A stretch of 64,000 bases of DNA from Aromatoleum toluvorans (lineage in GTDB: Bacteria > Pseudomonadota > Gammaproteobacteria > Burkholderiales > Rhodocyclaceae), in contig NZ_WTVN01000004.1 of the NCBI RefSeq assembly GCF_012910905.1, positions 124,001 to 188,000 of the forward strand, read 5' to 3'. The notes beneath the pieces are model-generated. The model was not told the origin of the DNA. It made no database searches and saw only the letters and a list, made by a program, of their open reading frames with translations. Shown in pieces: positions 17,647 through 26,002 of this stretch. Position 1 is the stretch's first letter. Every line of letters starts with the position of its first letter. Both the position numbers and the translations under genes were made by a program.

Positions 17647-18270
17647 TCAGGACCTGTTGAGCCTCTGAATCGCGATCGTCAATTCCGGGAGCGATCGCAT
17701 TTGCATCTTGTTCATGACGTTGTGTCGGTGCACCTTTACAGTGCTCTCGCTCACGCCCAGTTCACCCGCGATGATCTTGTTCTGCTTCCCTTGCGCGACC
17801 AGAAACATGATTTCCTTTTCCCGTGGAGTCAGGTGCTCATAGCGCTCCATCAACTCTGCTGTCTTGAGTTTGTCGTCGAAGCTGGCGCTCACGCGCGACA
17901 ATGCGGCGGTGATTGCATCCAGCAACTCGAAGCCCTCGAATGGCTTTCGCAGAAAGTCGATGGCTCCGCCCTTCATCGCACGCACTGCATCCGGGACGTT
18001 TGCATTGCCCGTGATAAAGACAATGGGGAGATCCGTCCCTCGTTGAGCCAGGCGTTCCTGCAGCGCCAAGCCGTCCAAACCGGGCATCTGGACATCGAGC
18101 ACGATACAGGCAAAATCATCGAGCTCCTTGGCCGCCAGGAACTCCAGCGGCGACTCGAATACCTTGGCGATCATCCCCTCCGCGCGAATCAGGCTACTTA
18201 GCGACTCGCGAATGGACGCATCGTCATCGATGACATAAACAGTAGGCGTAGTTGCCGGCGATGTAGTCAC
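17647..18270 (-). CDS. tmoT: TodT/TmoT-like response regulator (NarL/LuxR type)
   Basis: A 207-residue regulator. The receiver has VYVIDDDAS, phospho-acceptor D59 (IVLDVQMPG) and FLRKPF; the LuxR-type HTH covers LTPREKEIMFLVAQGKQNK through STVKVHRHNVM. TodT/StyR homologues bind promoters of toluene and styrene genes. A GTG at 18270 gives the family length. An alternative GTG at 18450 has a far better ribosome binding site (CGAGGAGGCGTG) and would add 60 residues that do not look like a conserved domain, so the start is uncertain. It converges on tmoS, with 55 bp between the stops. Confidence 0.9.
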   Translation of the reverse strand: MTTSPATTPTVYVIDDDASIRESLSSLIRAEGMIAKVFESPLEFLAAKELDDFACIVLDVQMPGLDGLALQERLAQRGTDLPIVFITGNANVPDAVRAMKGGAIDFLRKPFEGFELLDAITAALSRVSASFDDKLKTAELMERYEHLTPREKEIMFLVAQGKQNKIIAGELGVSESTVKVHRHNVMNKMQMRSLPELTIAIQRLNRS

Positions 18271-18730
18271 GGTGCGCTGCCCCACGAATTTCGTCGTCCA
18301 AGGTAGTCGCCGTTCGATCGCCGCAACGTTGGGACAACGCCCCGACCGAGCGCTTTTTTCAACAGCCTCAAGAGTGAGCGGGTTCATGGCGTGAGCTACA
18401 CGACTCGCGTCTTCCCGACGCTTGTCTTCCGGCAATTGGATTTCCGACACCACGCCTCCTCGATGGTCCGATCGCCGACGACCTTGGTGATGCGCCCGCG
18501 GCCTTCGATGGGCCTTCGGGCTGGTGCCGGCAAGCTGTACCTGTAGCACGTCCATTGCCGGCACCCATGGGCAGGAGAGCGCCGAAGCGGTGGTTCCGCA
18601 AGGTGGGGCAACAACCCCAGTTTAAGAAATATCGAGATTTATTGCAAACACCAATGATTTCGATGGTATGGAAACTGCGGCCACGGGGAAGCGAGGCCGG
18701 GCCGGGGATCTTCGTCTCAGCGCCTGCCGC
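18271..18730 (-). other. Upstream region of tmoT
   Basis: About 460 bp between tmoT and the broken activator gene. The tmoT frame stays open up to about 18564 without resembling any domain. The segment near 18600-18680 is AT-richer and holds one copy of the ATATCGAGATTT palindrome (listed separately), suggesting promoter DNA. Confidence 0.4.
18627..18640. promoter_or_regulatory. Palindromic operator-like motif, copy a
   Basis: AAATATCGAGATTT, one mismatch from the perfect palindrome AAATCTCGAGATTT at 20589. It lies between the broken activator gene and tmoT. Confidence 0.5.
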
Positions 18731-20412
18731 TCAGGCGGTCGTTTTTTTCAGTCGGTAGTTGAGCTGCGGCCGCGTCATGCCGAGCATGCGCGCGGCCGCA
18801 GCGAGATTGCCGTTGGCGCGCTGCACGGCGCGCTCGAGCAGGTCGTGCTCCAGCACTTCGAGCGAAATGCCGGCGTCGAGCAGCGCGTCGGTGAGGTCGG
18901 GGCCGACGCTGGGCGCCTTGGGCGTCAGGGTCTGGCCGAGCTTGCCGCTGCCGTCGATGCAGGTGTGCGCCGGCGGGGCAGGGGGCGCGCCGACGAAGAG
19001 GTGTTCGACTTCGATCCAGCCGTTCTGCGGCGCGAGGATGACGCCGCGCTCGATGACGTTTTCGAGCTCGCGCACGTTGCCCGGCCAGCGCTGCGTCTTC
19101 AGTGCCGTCATCGCGCGGTCGGTGACGCCGGCGATGCGCTTGTCGTGGAGCGAGCGGAAGCGGTCGACCATCGTCTCGACGAGCAGCGGGATGTCGGCGA
19201 CGCGTTCGCGCAGCGGCGGGATCGTCACCGGATAGACGTTGAGGCGGTAGAACAGGTCGCGCCGGAAGCGTCCGTCGGCGACGCCTGCTGCAGATCGACG
19301 TTGGTCGCCGCGACCAGCCGCACGTTGATCTTGCGTGTGCGCTCGTCGCCGAGGCGCTCGATCTCGCCTTCCTGCAGCACGCGCAGCAGCTTGGCCTGCG
19401 CGGGCAGCGGCAGCTCGCCGACTTCGTCGAGGAACAGCGTGCCGCCGTCGGCGCGTTCGAACTTGCCTGCGCGCGACGCGTCCGCGCCGGTGAAGGCGCC
19501 GCGCTCGACGCCGAAGAGCTCGGATTCGATCAGCTCGTCGGGCAGCGCCGCGCAGTTGACCGCGACGAAGGGCGCGTCCTTGCGCGCGCTGAGCTCGTGC
19601 AGCGCGCGCGCGAAGCGTTCCTTGCCGACGCCGGTCTCGCCCAGGAGCAGCACCGAGACGTTCGTCGCAGCGGCCTTGGTGACGAGCTCGTAGGCCTGGC
19701 GAAAGCCGCTGGAGGCGCCGATCAGGCTCGGCATCGCGGCGGGGCAGACGATGCTGCGGCGCATCGCCTCGACCTCTTCGCGCAGTTCCAGCAGGCGGCC
19801 GACGATGGAGTCGGGCTCGAAGTAGGGGATGAGCTCGTGCGCGTCCGGCCATTCCTCGGCCGGCTTGCCGACGATGCGGCATTGCCCGGCGCCCATCGCC
19901 GCGCACTCGACTTCGCGGAACAGGATGAAGCGACCAGTGAAAGCCGTGGTGTAGCCCGAGGCGTAGCCGATCATCATCCAGCACACCGGATGGTCGACTT
20001 CGCCGAACTGCTGCACGTGGACTTCCGCTTCCCACGACTGGTGCCACAGGAATTCGCCGTAGAAGCTGCGGGCGTCCTCGTCGATGTCGAGGCGCACCGG
20101 CTCGACTTCGACGCAGCCTTCGAGCATGTGCAGTTGCGGGCCGACGACGAACATGTCGGCGAGGCTGCCGCCGCCGCGGATCTTGCGCGCGAGCTCGGCG
20201 TCGCGCAGGCCCGACGCGAAGCCCATGCGGGTGAGGATGCGGCGCGCCTGCTCGCTGCCGACCGATGCGATGAGTTCCTTGCGCAGCTCCGATAGCGCGG
20301 CGGTATGAAGCAGCACCATGCGGTGCTCGCCGAGCCAGATCAGGCCTTCCTTGGCCGAAAAGCGCAGCAGCTGGCGCAGGTCCGAATTCTCGGGGTAACG
20401 GATGTCCTTCAC
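18731..20412 (-). pseudogene. DmpR/PoxR-type sigma-54 activator, frameshifted
   Basis: The gene reads from a GTG at 20412 (behind AGGAGGAGAG) through an N-terminal V4R sensory domain ([32 protein letters not shown]), an AAA+ domain with [14 protein letters not shown] and [10 protein letters not shown], to NVDLQQA. The frame then breaks near 19281, and the adjacent frame continues with [16 protein letters not shown], a linker and the Fis-type [19 protein letters not shown]. One missing base explains the break: 1682 bp plus one is exactly 561 codons. As it stands the product ends in the AAA+ domain without DNA binding. It may be a true lesion or a sequencing error. An intact relative lies at 46314-47993. 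Confidence 0.88.
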
Positions 20413-20588
20413 CTCTCCTCCTGGGGTCGCCCGCCGGCGGTGGGCCGGGGGGGCGGGGCTGCGGCCGGGCTCGCCGCGGTGAACACCGCGGTCGGCCCGG
20501 CCGTCGTTGTACGAACGATATACCACAGACGCGCCCTGCGTGCCGCGACGTTCGCCCGGTCCTCCGAGCTATCTTGCCACAAAAATTG

Positions 20589-20602
20589 AAATCTCGAGAT
20601 TT
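20589..20602. promoter_or_regulatory. Palindromic operator-like motif, copy b (perfect)
   Basis: AAATCTCGAGATTT is a perfect 14-bp palindrome, 21 bp upstream of the GG of the sigma-54 candidate. It is the best copy of the recurring motif. Confidence 0.6.
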
Positions 20603-20621
20603 GCGGATGGCGCGAAAAAAA

Positions 20622-20639
20622 GCGGCACGGATCTTGTTT
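20622..20639 (+). promoter_or_regulatory. Sigma-54 promoter candidate before dmpQ-like ferredoxin
   Basis: GCGGCACGGATCTTGTTT matches TGGCACG-N4-TTGC with GG and GT exactly 10 bp apart; the -12 element has GT instead of GC. It lies about 90 bp before the ferredoxin start. Confidence 0.55.
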
Positions 20640-20724
20640 GTAGCGGCAAGACGGTGGTCCGGCGGTGATCGGATCATCAACGACGAGAGACCGGCGCAGG
20701 CCGGCGAAGCGAGGAGACAGAGAG

Positions 20725-21042
20725 ATGAGCGAGCGTTTTTCGGTGCGGATCGAGGACAGTGGCGAGGTGTTCAGCTGCACGGGCGAGCAGAACCTGCTGC
20801 GCGCGATGGAGGTCCTCGGCCGGCGGGGGATTCCCGTCGGCTGCCGCGGCGGCGGCTGCGGCGTGTGCAAGGTGCGCGTGACCGAGGGGCAGTTCAGCAC
20901 GCGCAAGATGAGCCGCGCCTGCCTTTCCGCGGAAGAGGAGCGCGACGGCGTGATACTCGCGTGCAAGGTGTTCGCGGCCAGCGACCTGTCGCTGCGCGTC
21001 GTCGGCGGCCTGAGCAAGGCGCTCGCGCGCCCGCGCTACTGA
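20725..21042 (+). CDS. dmpQ: Chloroplast-type [2Fe-2S] ferredoxin (XylT/DmpQ-like)
   Basis: A 105-residue ferredoxin with CRGGGCGVC (C-x4-C-x2-C) near residue 40 and a fourth Cys in ILACKV. XylT/DmpQ proteins re-reduce the iron of catechol 2,3-dioxygenase after inactivation. The ATG follows GCGAGGAGACAGAG. It opens the decayed phenol hydroxylase cluster; the only catechol 2,3-dioxygenase gene in the window is 34 kb away at 55401, so this gene may serve that enzyme in trans. A general electron-carrier role cannot be excluded. Confidence 0.82.
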   Translation: MSERFSVRIEDSGEVFSCTGEQNLLRAMEVLGRRGIPVGCRGGGCGVCKVRVTEGQFSTRKMSRACLSAEEERDGVILACKVFAASDLSLRVVGGLSKALARPRY

Positions 21043-21061
21043 CCCGGCAATCCATTCCAAC

Positions 21062-21085
21062 CGTTCGCCCTGAGCCTGTCGAAGG
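21062..21085. repeat. Dispersed REP-like sequence
   Basis: Contains TTCGCCCTGAGCCTGTCGAA, a sequence I know as a very common intergenic repeat in proteobacterial genomes. Only one arm is present in this window. Confidence 0.6.
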
Positions 21086-21161
21086 ACGGCGGCCGCCTGG
21101 CGGGCCGCGAAGGGCCAGCGCTGTGCCGGGCCCTGCTGCAGCGCGCAAAAGCGGCTTCACC

Positions 21162-21203
21162 ATTTGATCACTTTTTTTCGGGCGGATTGATCATTTGATC
21201 GAT
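21162..21203 (+). promoter_or_regulatory. Candidate DmpR/XylR-type upstream activating sites
   Basis: TTTGATCA near 21163 and ATTGATCATTTGATCGAT (21186-21203) resemble the TTGATCAATTGATCAA sites bound by XylR/DmpR-class activators. They lie roughly 100-140 bp upstream of the expected start of the sigma-54 promoter at 21277. Confidence 0.5.
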
Positions 21204-21226
21204 CGGAAAATTGCGGCGATAAGTAA

Positions 21227-21240
21227 AAATATCGAGAAAA
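21227..21240. promoter_or_regulatory. Palindromic operator-like motif, copy c (half conserved)
   Basis: AAATATCGAGAAAA keeps the left half and centre of the motif. It lies between the candidate activating sites and the sigma-54 promoter. Confidence 0.35.
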
Positions 21241-21276
21241 AACGTAAACGCCAGAAAACATCGGTAATTGCGACAT

Positions 21277-21295
21277 ATGGCACGACTCTTGAGTG
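21277..21295 (+). promoter_or_regulatory. Sigma-54 promoter candidate before dmpK1
   Basis: ATGGCACGACTCTTGAGT matches TGGCACG-N4-TTGC with GG and GA exactly 10 bp apart; only the last -12 base differs. It lies about 55 bp before dmpK1. Confidence 0.65.
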
Positions 21296-21347
21296 CTATC
21301 TCGGGGCGGCACCGCAAAACAGACCAAATGAACGAGGAGATGCAGGC

Positions 21348-21614
21348 ATGGATGCAAACAGCCCCGGAATCGACATCGACCGCAAGTACGTGCGGCTCGT
21401 CGAACGCCGCGCCGACGGTCTCGTGGAGTTCGAGTTTGCGATCGGCGAGCCGGATCTGTGCGTCGAGATGCTGCTGCCCGCGGAGGCCTACGAGCAGTTC
21501 TGCGCCGCGCACCGGGTGATCCGCCTGGATCCCCGCGACGCGGCGCCGGTCGCGGACGACGCGGAGGGCTGGAGCTGGAACATGCACCAGGCCACGCAGC
21601 AGCGCTTTCGCTGA
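21348..21614 (+). CDS. dmpK: Phenol hydroxylase assembly protein, copy 1
   Basis: An 88-residue DmpK-type protein; the segment YVRLVERRADGLVEFEFAIG and the motif EPDLCVEMLLPAEAYEQFC match the copy at 56346. DmpK helps load iron into the phenol hydroxylase core and is not needed once the enzyme is assembled. The ATG follows AACGAGGAGATGCAGGC. It heads dmpKLMN of the truncated cluster behind a sigma-54 promoter. Confidence 0.88.
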   Translation: MDANSPGIDIDRKYVRLVERRADGLVEFEFAIGEPDLCVEMLLPAEAYEQFCAAHRVIRLDPRDAAPVADDAEGWSWNMHQATQQRFR

Positions 21615-21647
21615 GCACTTGTAAAGAAAACCAAGGAGGAGACCTCA

Positions 21648-22643
21648 ATGCAAATCGATCTGCGCACGGTGGCGATCAAGCCGCTGCGCCAAACCTTCGA
21701 TCACGTCGCGCGCCGCATCGGCGGCGACAAGCCCGCCTCGCGCTACCAGGAAGGCACGTTCGACCTGCAGGCGACGGCGAATTTCCAATACCGTCCGACC
21801 TGGGATCCCGAGCACGAGATCTTCGACGCCGGACGCACGGCGATCCGCATGGCCGACTGGTATGCGTTCCGCGATCCGCGCCAGTTCTACTACGGCGCCT
21901 ACACGCTGGCGCGCGCGAAGCAGCAGGACACCGCCGAGGCGAATTTCGACTTCGTCGAGTCGCGCGGCCTCGCCGCCGCGCTGCCGGCCGAGCTCACCGC
22001 GACCGTGCTGAAGCTCCTCGTGCCGCTGCGCCACGTCGCGTGGGGCGCGAACATGAACAACGCGTCGATCTGCGCCTACGGCTATGGCACCGCGTTCTCG
22101 CAGCCGTGCATTTACCACGCGATGGACCAGCTCGGCATCGCGCAGTACCTGACGCGCGTCGGCCTGCTGCTCGGCGACGCCGATGCGCTTGACGAGGGCA
22201 AGCGCGCGTGGACCGCGGACGACGCCTGGCAGGGCCTGCGCCGCCTGGTCGAGGACAGCTTCGTCGTGCGCGATCCGTTCGAGATCTTCGTCGTGCAGAA
22301 CGTCGTGCTCGACGGCCTGCTGTATCCGCTGGTGTTCGAGACCATCGTCGACGACGTGCTGTCGGCGGACGGCGGCACCGCGGTCGCGATGCTCACGCAG
22401 TTCATGACCGACTGGTTCGGCGAGACGAAGAAATGGGTCGATGCGACGGTGAAGACCGCCGCCGCCGAGTCGGCCGAAAACCGCGCGCTGCTCGCGCGCT
22501 GGACCGCGCACTGGCGCGACCGCGCCGCCGCGGCCCTGCTGCCGGTGGCGCGCATCGCGCTCGGCGAGCGCAGCGACGAAGTCGTGGCCGAGGTCGTCAG
22601 CCAATTCAACGCACGCCTGGCGAAGGCCGGCGTCGAGATCTGA
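21648..22643 (+). CDS. dmpL: Phenol hydroxylase beta subunit, copy 1
   Basis: A 331-residue beta subunit of the (alpha-beta-gamma)2 phenol hydroxylase. Family segments include RTVAIKPLRQTFDHVARR, QFYYGAYTLARAKQQDTAEA and QPCIYHAMDQLGIAQYL. It is full length and highly similar to copy 2 at 56652. It carries no metal ligands and is structural. The ATG follows CAAGGAGGAGACCTCA. Confidence 0.93.
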   Translation: MQIDLRTVAIKPLRQTFDHVARRIGGDKPASRYQEGTFDLQATANFQYRPTWDPEHEIFDAGRTAIRMADWYAFRDPRQFYYGAYTLARAKQQDTAEANFDFVESRGLAAALPAELTATVLKLLVPLRHVAWGANMNNASICAYGYGTAFSQPCIYHAMDQLGIAQYLTRVGLLLGDADALDEGKRAWTADDAWQGLRRLVEDSFVVRDPFEIFVVQNVVLDGLLYPLVFETIVDDVLSADGGTAVAMLTQFMTDWFGETKKWVDATVKTAAAESAENRALLARWTAHWRDRAAAALLPVARIALGERSDEVVAEVVSQFNARLAKAGVEI

Positions 22644-22653
22644 GGAGCCCGTG

Positions 22654-22923
22654 ATGTCGACCGTATTCATCGCCCTGCAGACCAACGACGACACCCGCCC
22701 GATCATCGGCGCGATCCTCGAGGACAACCCGCACGCCCGGCTCAACGAGCAGCCGGCAATGGTGAAGATCGACGCCGAGGGGCGGCTGGTGGTGCGCCGC
22801 AGCTCGATCGAGGAGCGGATCGGGCGCGATTTCGACCTGCAGGAGCTGCACATCAACCTGATCTCGCTGTCGGGCAACATCGACGAGTCCGACGACGAGC
22901 TGACGCTGAGCTGGGGCGCCTGA
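22654..22923 (+). CDS. dmpM: Phenol hydroxylase effector protein, copy 1
   Basis: An 89-residue coupling protein (MSTVFIALQTNDDTRPIIGA, then FDLQELHINLISLSGNIDES) of the DmpM/MmoB family, which regulates electron transfer and oxygen activation. It is close to copy 2 at 57656. A GTG directly before the ATG (22651) is an alternative start. It sits 10 bp after dmpL1. Confidence 0.93.
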   Translation: MSTVFIALQTNDDTRPIIGAILEDNPHARLNEQPAMVKIDAEGRLVVRRSSIEERIGRDFDLQELHINLISLSGNIDESDDELTLSWGA

Positions 22924-22958
22924 GCGCCCGCCGCAAGAACAGAGAGGAGACCGGATTC

Positions 22959-24023
22959 ATGGACATGCAAGTCGCGAAGAAGAAGCTCGGCCTGAAGGAA
23001 CGCTACCAGGTCATGACGCGCGGGCTCGACTGGACGCCCTCCTACCAGAAGATGGAGGACATCTACCCGTACGCCGCCTACGAGGGCATCAAGATCCACG
23101 ACTGGGACAAGTGGGAGGACCCGTTCCGGCTGACGATGGACGCCTACTGGAAGTACCAGGCCGAGAAGGAGCGCAAGCTCTACGCGATCATCGACGCCTA
23201 CGCGCAGAACAACGGCCACCTCAACGTGACCGACGCGCGCTACCTCAACGCGGTGAAGCTCTTCCTCACCGGCATCAGCCCGCTCGAATACATGGCGCAC
23301 CGCGGCTTCGCGCACGTCGGCCGCCAGTTCCCCGGCGCCGGCCCGCGCGTGGCGTGCCTGATGCAGTCGCTCGACGAGATCCGCCACGCGCAGACGCAGA
23401 TCCATTCGCTGTCGAACTACAACAAGTACTACAACGGCTTCCACGACTTCCGCCACATGCTCGAGCGCGTGTGGTACCTGTCGGTGCCGCGCTCCTTCTT
23501 CGACGACGCGGTGACCGCCGGGCCGTTCGAGTTCATGGTCGCGATCGGCTTTTCGTTCGAGTACGTGCTGACCAACCTGCTGTTCGTGCCTTTCGTCTCG
23601 GGCGCGGCCTACAACGGCGACATGGGGACGATGACCTTCGGCTTCTCCGCGCAGTCGGACGAGGCGCGCCACATGACGCTGGGCCTGGAGGTGATCAAGT
23701 TCATCCTTGAGCAGGACCCGGACAACTTGCCCATCGTGCAGCGCTGGATCGACAAGTGGACGTGGCGCGGCTACCGCGTGCTGACCCTGGTGGGCATGAT
23801 GATGGACTACATGCTGCCCAAGCGCATCATGAGCTGGAAGGAAGCCTGGGAGGTGTATTTCGAGGAGAACGGCGGGGCGCTGTTCAAGGATCTGGCGCGC
23901 TACGGCATCCGTCCGCCGAAGTGGCTGGACCAGATCTCCTTCGGGCGTGCGTATCGCATCCCTGCCGGCTGCCTCGTCGGCAGACGTTCCACTAGGTGGA
24001 ACGAGGGGCCTTTCTCCAGTTAA
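22959..24023 (+). CDS. dmpN: Phenol hydroxylase alpha subunit, copy 1, C-terminally truncated
   Basis: 354 residues against 505 in copy 2 (57962). Residues 1-321 are collinear with copy 2 and keep all six diiron ligands: E110, E140, H143, E201, E235 and H238. After RYGIRPPK similarity stops abruptly and an unrelated 33-residue tail (starting WLDQISFGRAYRIPA) runs to the stop. About 185 C-terminal residues, dmpO and dmpP are missing, so this cluster cannot make a complete enzyme unless copy 2 supplies DmpO/DmpP and the shortened subunit folds. It is best seen as a decaying paralogue. Confidence 0.92.
   Translation: MDMQVAKKKLGLKERYQVMTRGLDWTPSYQKMEDIYPYAAYEGIKIHDWDKWEDPFRLTMDAYWKYQAEKERKLYAIIDAYAQNNGHLNVTDARYLNAVKLFLTGISPLEYMAHRGFAHVGRQFPGAGPRVACLMQSLDEIRHAQTQIHSLSNYNKYYNGFHDFRHMLERVWYLSVPRSFFDDAVTAGPFEFMVAIGFSFEYVLTNLLFVPFVSGAAYNGDMGTMTFGFSAQSDEARHMTLGLEVIKFILEQDPDNLPIVQRWIDKWTWRGYRVLTLVGMMMDYMLPKRIMSWKEAWEVYFEENGGALFKDLARYGIRPPKWLDQISFGRAYRIPAGCLVGRRSTRWNEGPFSS
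23986..24002 (+). terminator. Hairpin inside the foreign tail of dmpN1
   Basis: Perfect repeat GTTCCAC/GTGGAAC around a TAG loop, just past the junction where dmpN1 similarity ends. There is no clean T tract, so termination is uncertain. Confidence 0.3.
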
Positions 24024-24034
24024 TCTCGAGATTT
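24021..24034. promoter_or_regulatory. Palindromic operator-like motif, copy d
   Basis: TAATCTCGAGATTT, near-perfect palindrome overlapping the dmpN1 stop codon and 58 bp before the sulfatase start. Confidence 0.55.
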
Positions 24035-24091
24035 ATGTTGAAGATATCCGTGCAGCGCGAGCGCTGCGCACAATAACTCGAGGAGACAGTC

Positions 24092-25864
24092 ATGAACCAC
24101 CTTCCGCGGCTTCTTGCGAAGCTGTGCGTCGCCGCCGTCGCGCTGGCGGCCGCGCTGCCCGCCGTGCACGCCGCCCCGCCGGCGAAGCGGCCCAACATCC
24201 TGCTCATCGTCGCCGACGACCTCGGCTACACGGACCTCGGCGCCTACGGCGGCGAGATCGCGACGCCCAACCTCGACCGGCTCGCGGCCGGCGGCGCGAA
24301 GCTCACCGGCTTTTATGCGTCGCCGTTCTGCTCGCCGACGCGCGCGATGCTGATGTCCGGCAGCGATAACCATCTCGTCGGCTTCGGCGACATGGCCGAG
24401 CTGATGCTGCCCGAGCAGCGCGGCAAGCCGGGCTACGAGGGCTATCTGAACGAGCGCGTCGTGCCGATGGGCCAGGTGCTGAAGGACGCCGGCTATCGCA
24501 CCGTGATGGCCGGCAAATGGCATCTTGGCGTGAAGGAGGAGATGAGCCCCGCGGCGCGCGGCTTCGAGCGTTCCTTCGCGATGGTGCAGGGCGGCGCGAG
24601 CCACTGGGGCGACCAGAGCGGCATCGTCGCGCTCGACCCGGCGAAGCCGCCGAAGGCGGTCTACCGCGAGGACGGCAAGTCGGTCGAACTGCCGCGCGAA
24701 GGCTTCTATTCGTCCGAAGCCTTCGCGACGAAGCTCATCGACTACCTGAAGGCCGACGCGCCGAGCGGCAAGCCCTTCTTCGCCTACCTCGCCTTCACCG
24801 CGCCGCACTGGCCCTTGCATGCGCCCGACGAGGACATCGCGAAGTACGCCGACCGCTACAAGGACGGCTACGACGCGCTGCGCCGCGCGCGCCTCGAACG
24901 CATGAAGGCACTCGGCCTGATCGCTGCCGATACGCCGGTGTACGAGGGGCATCCGTACTGGCCGAAGTGGGAGTCGCTCTCGGCCGCCCAGAAGCTGTCG
25001 GAAGCGCGCCGCATGGCGGTGTATGCGGCGATGGTCGACAACATGGACCGGCAGATCGGCCGCGTGCTCGATTACCTGAAGCAGACCGGCGAGCTCGACA
25101 ACACCTTCGTGTTCTTCATGTCCGACAACGGCGCCGACGGCAACTCGGTGTATGACGTCGCGCACACCCGCGAGTGGATCCACCACGACATGGACAACAG
25201 CACGCCGAACCTCGGTCGGCCGGGATCGTTCGCGGAGTACGGGCCGGGGTGGGCGCAGGTCGGCATGACGCCGTTCAAGCTGTACAAGTCGATGCTGTAC
25301 GAGGGCGGCATCAGCGTGCCGGCGATCGCGTGGGGGCCGGGGATCGAAGGCGGCTCGGTGAAGCGCGAGTTCGCGGACGTGATGGACGTCGCGCCGACGG
25401 TCTATGAGCTGGCCGGCGCGAAGCATCCGGGCACGTCCTACCAGGGGCGCGAAGTGCTGCCGCTGCGCGGCAAGTCGATGCTCGCCTACCTGGAGAACGG
25501 CGCCCGCGCCGTGCATGGGGCGGACGAGGCGATCGGCTGGGAGCTGGGCGGGCGCAAGGCGCTGAGGAAGGGCGACTGGAAGATCGTGTATGCGAACAAG
25601 CCGTGGGGCAGCGGCGAATGGGAGCTGTACAACATCGCCAAAGACCGCACCGAAAGCGAGAACCTCGCGGCGCGCCACCCCGAGAAACTGAAGGAGCTGC
25701 TGGCGGCCTGGCGCCAGTACGTCGCCGAAACCGGCACGCTCGAAATCGAGGGCCTGGCGTCGCGCCCCGGTTACAGCAACGGCGGGAAGTATTACGAGGA
25801 CCTCGCGCTGGAGGCCGCCACGACCGGCAAGGCGGAGCCCCGCAGCGCCGCTCCGGGCAAGTGA
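24092..25864 (+). CDS. Periplasmic arylsulfatase (Cys-type)
   Basis: A 590-residue sulfatase with a signal peptide (cleavage probably after VHA near residue 27). The N-terminal metal-binding motif ADDLGYTDLGAYG (D42, D43) and the formylglycine motif C80-S-P-T-R84 are present, then GKWHLG and a C-terminal metal segment FVFFMSDNGADG. Type I sulfatases hydrolyse aryl sulfate esters and need C80 oxidised to formylglycine. CTCGAGGAGACAGTC precedes the ATG. Lying between phenol hydroxylase genes and an aromatic-pathway porin, it may release phenols from aryl sulfates; that substrate is an inference. Confidence 0.9.
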   Translation: MNHLPRLLAKLCVAAVALAAALPAVHAAPPAKRPNILLIVADDLGYTDLGAYGGEIATPNLDRLAAGGAKLTGFYASPFCSPTRAMLMSGSDNHLVGFGDMAELMLPEQRGKPGYEGYLNERVVPMGQVLKDAGYRTVMAGKWHLGVKEEMSPAARGFERSFAMVQGGASHWGDQSGIVALDPAKPPKAVYREDGKSVELPREGFYSSEAFATKLIDYLKADAPSGKPFFAYLAFTAPHWPLHAPDEDIAKYADRYKDGYDALRRARLERMKALGLIAADTPVYEGHPYWPKWESLSAAQKLSEARRMAVYAAMVDNMDRQIGRVLDYLKQTGELDNTFVFFMSDNGADGNSVYDVAHTREWIHHDMDNSTPNLGRPGSFAEYGPGWAQVGMTPFKLYKSMLYEGGISVPAIAWGPGIEGGSVKREFADVMDVAPTVYELAGAKHPGTSYQGREVLPLRGKSMLAYLENGARAVHGADEAIGWELGGRKALRKGDWKIVYANKPWGSGEWELYNIAKDRTESENLAARHPEKLKELLAAWRQYVAETGTLEIEGLASRPGYSNGGKYYEDLALEAATTGKAEPRSAAPGK

Positions 25865-26002
25865 GCAGGGGCGGGCGCGTCCGCGTGCCGTAAGACCCGT
25901 TTCCGCAACGCAAACAGCACGACGAGGGGCGTGAGGCCCGGGTTTCCCCGTGGTGGGCCGGGCGTGCCCTGCGCCTCGTCGCAATAGATCAAGGAAAACA
26001 CG

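Larger units (their letters stand above)
20413..20724 (+). other. Divergent control region, activator/ferredoxin
   Basis: Between the activator start and the ferredoxin start. It contains the perfect palindrome at 20589-20602 and a sigma-54 promoter candidate at 20622-20639, listed separately. No gene is evident. Confidence 0.5.
21043..21347 (+). other. Control region upstream of dmpK1
   Basis: Holds a dispersed repeat (21062-21085), TTGATCA-type half-sites, one copy of the palindrome and a sigma-54 promoter candidate, all listed separately. No coding frame is convincing. Confidence 0.5.
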
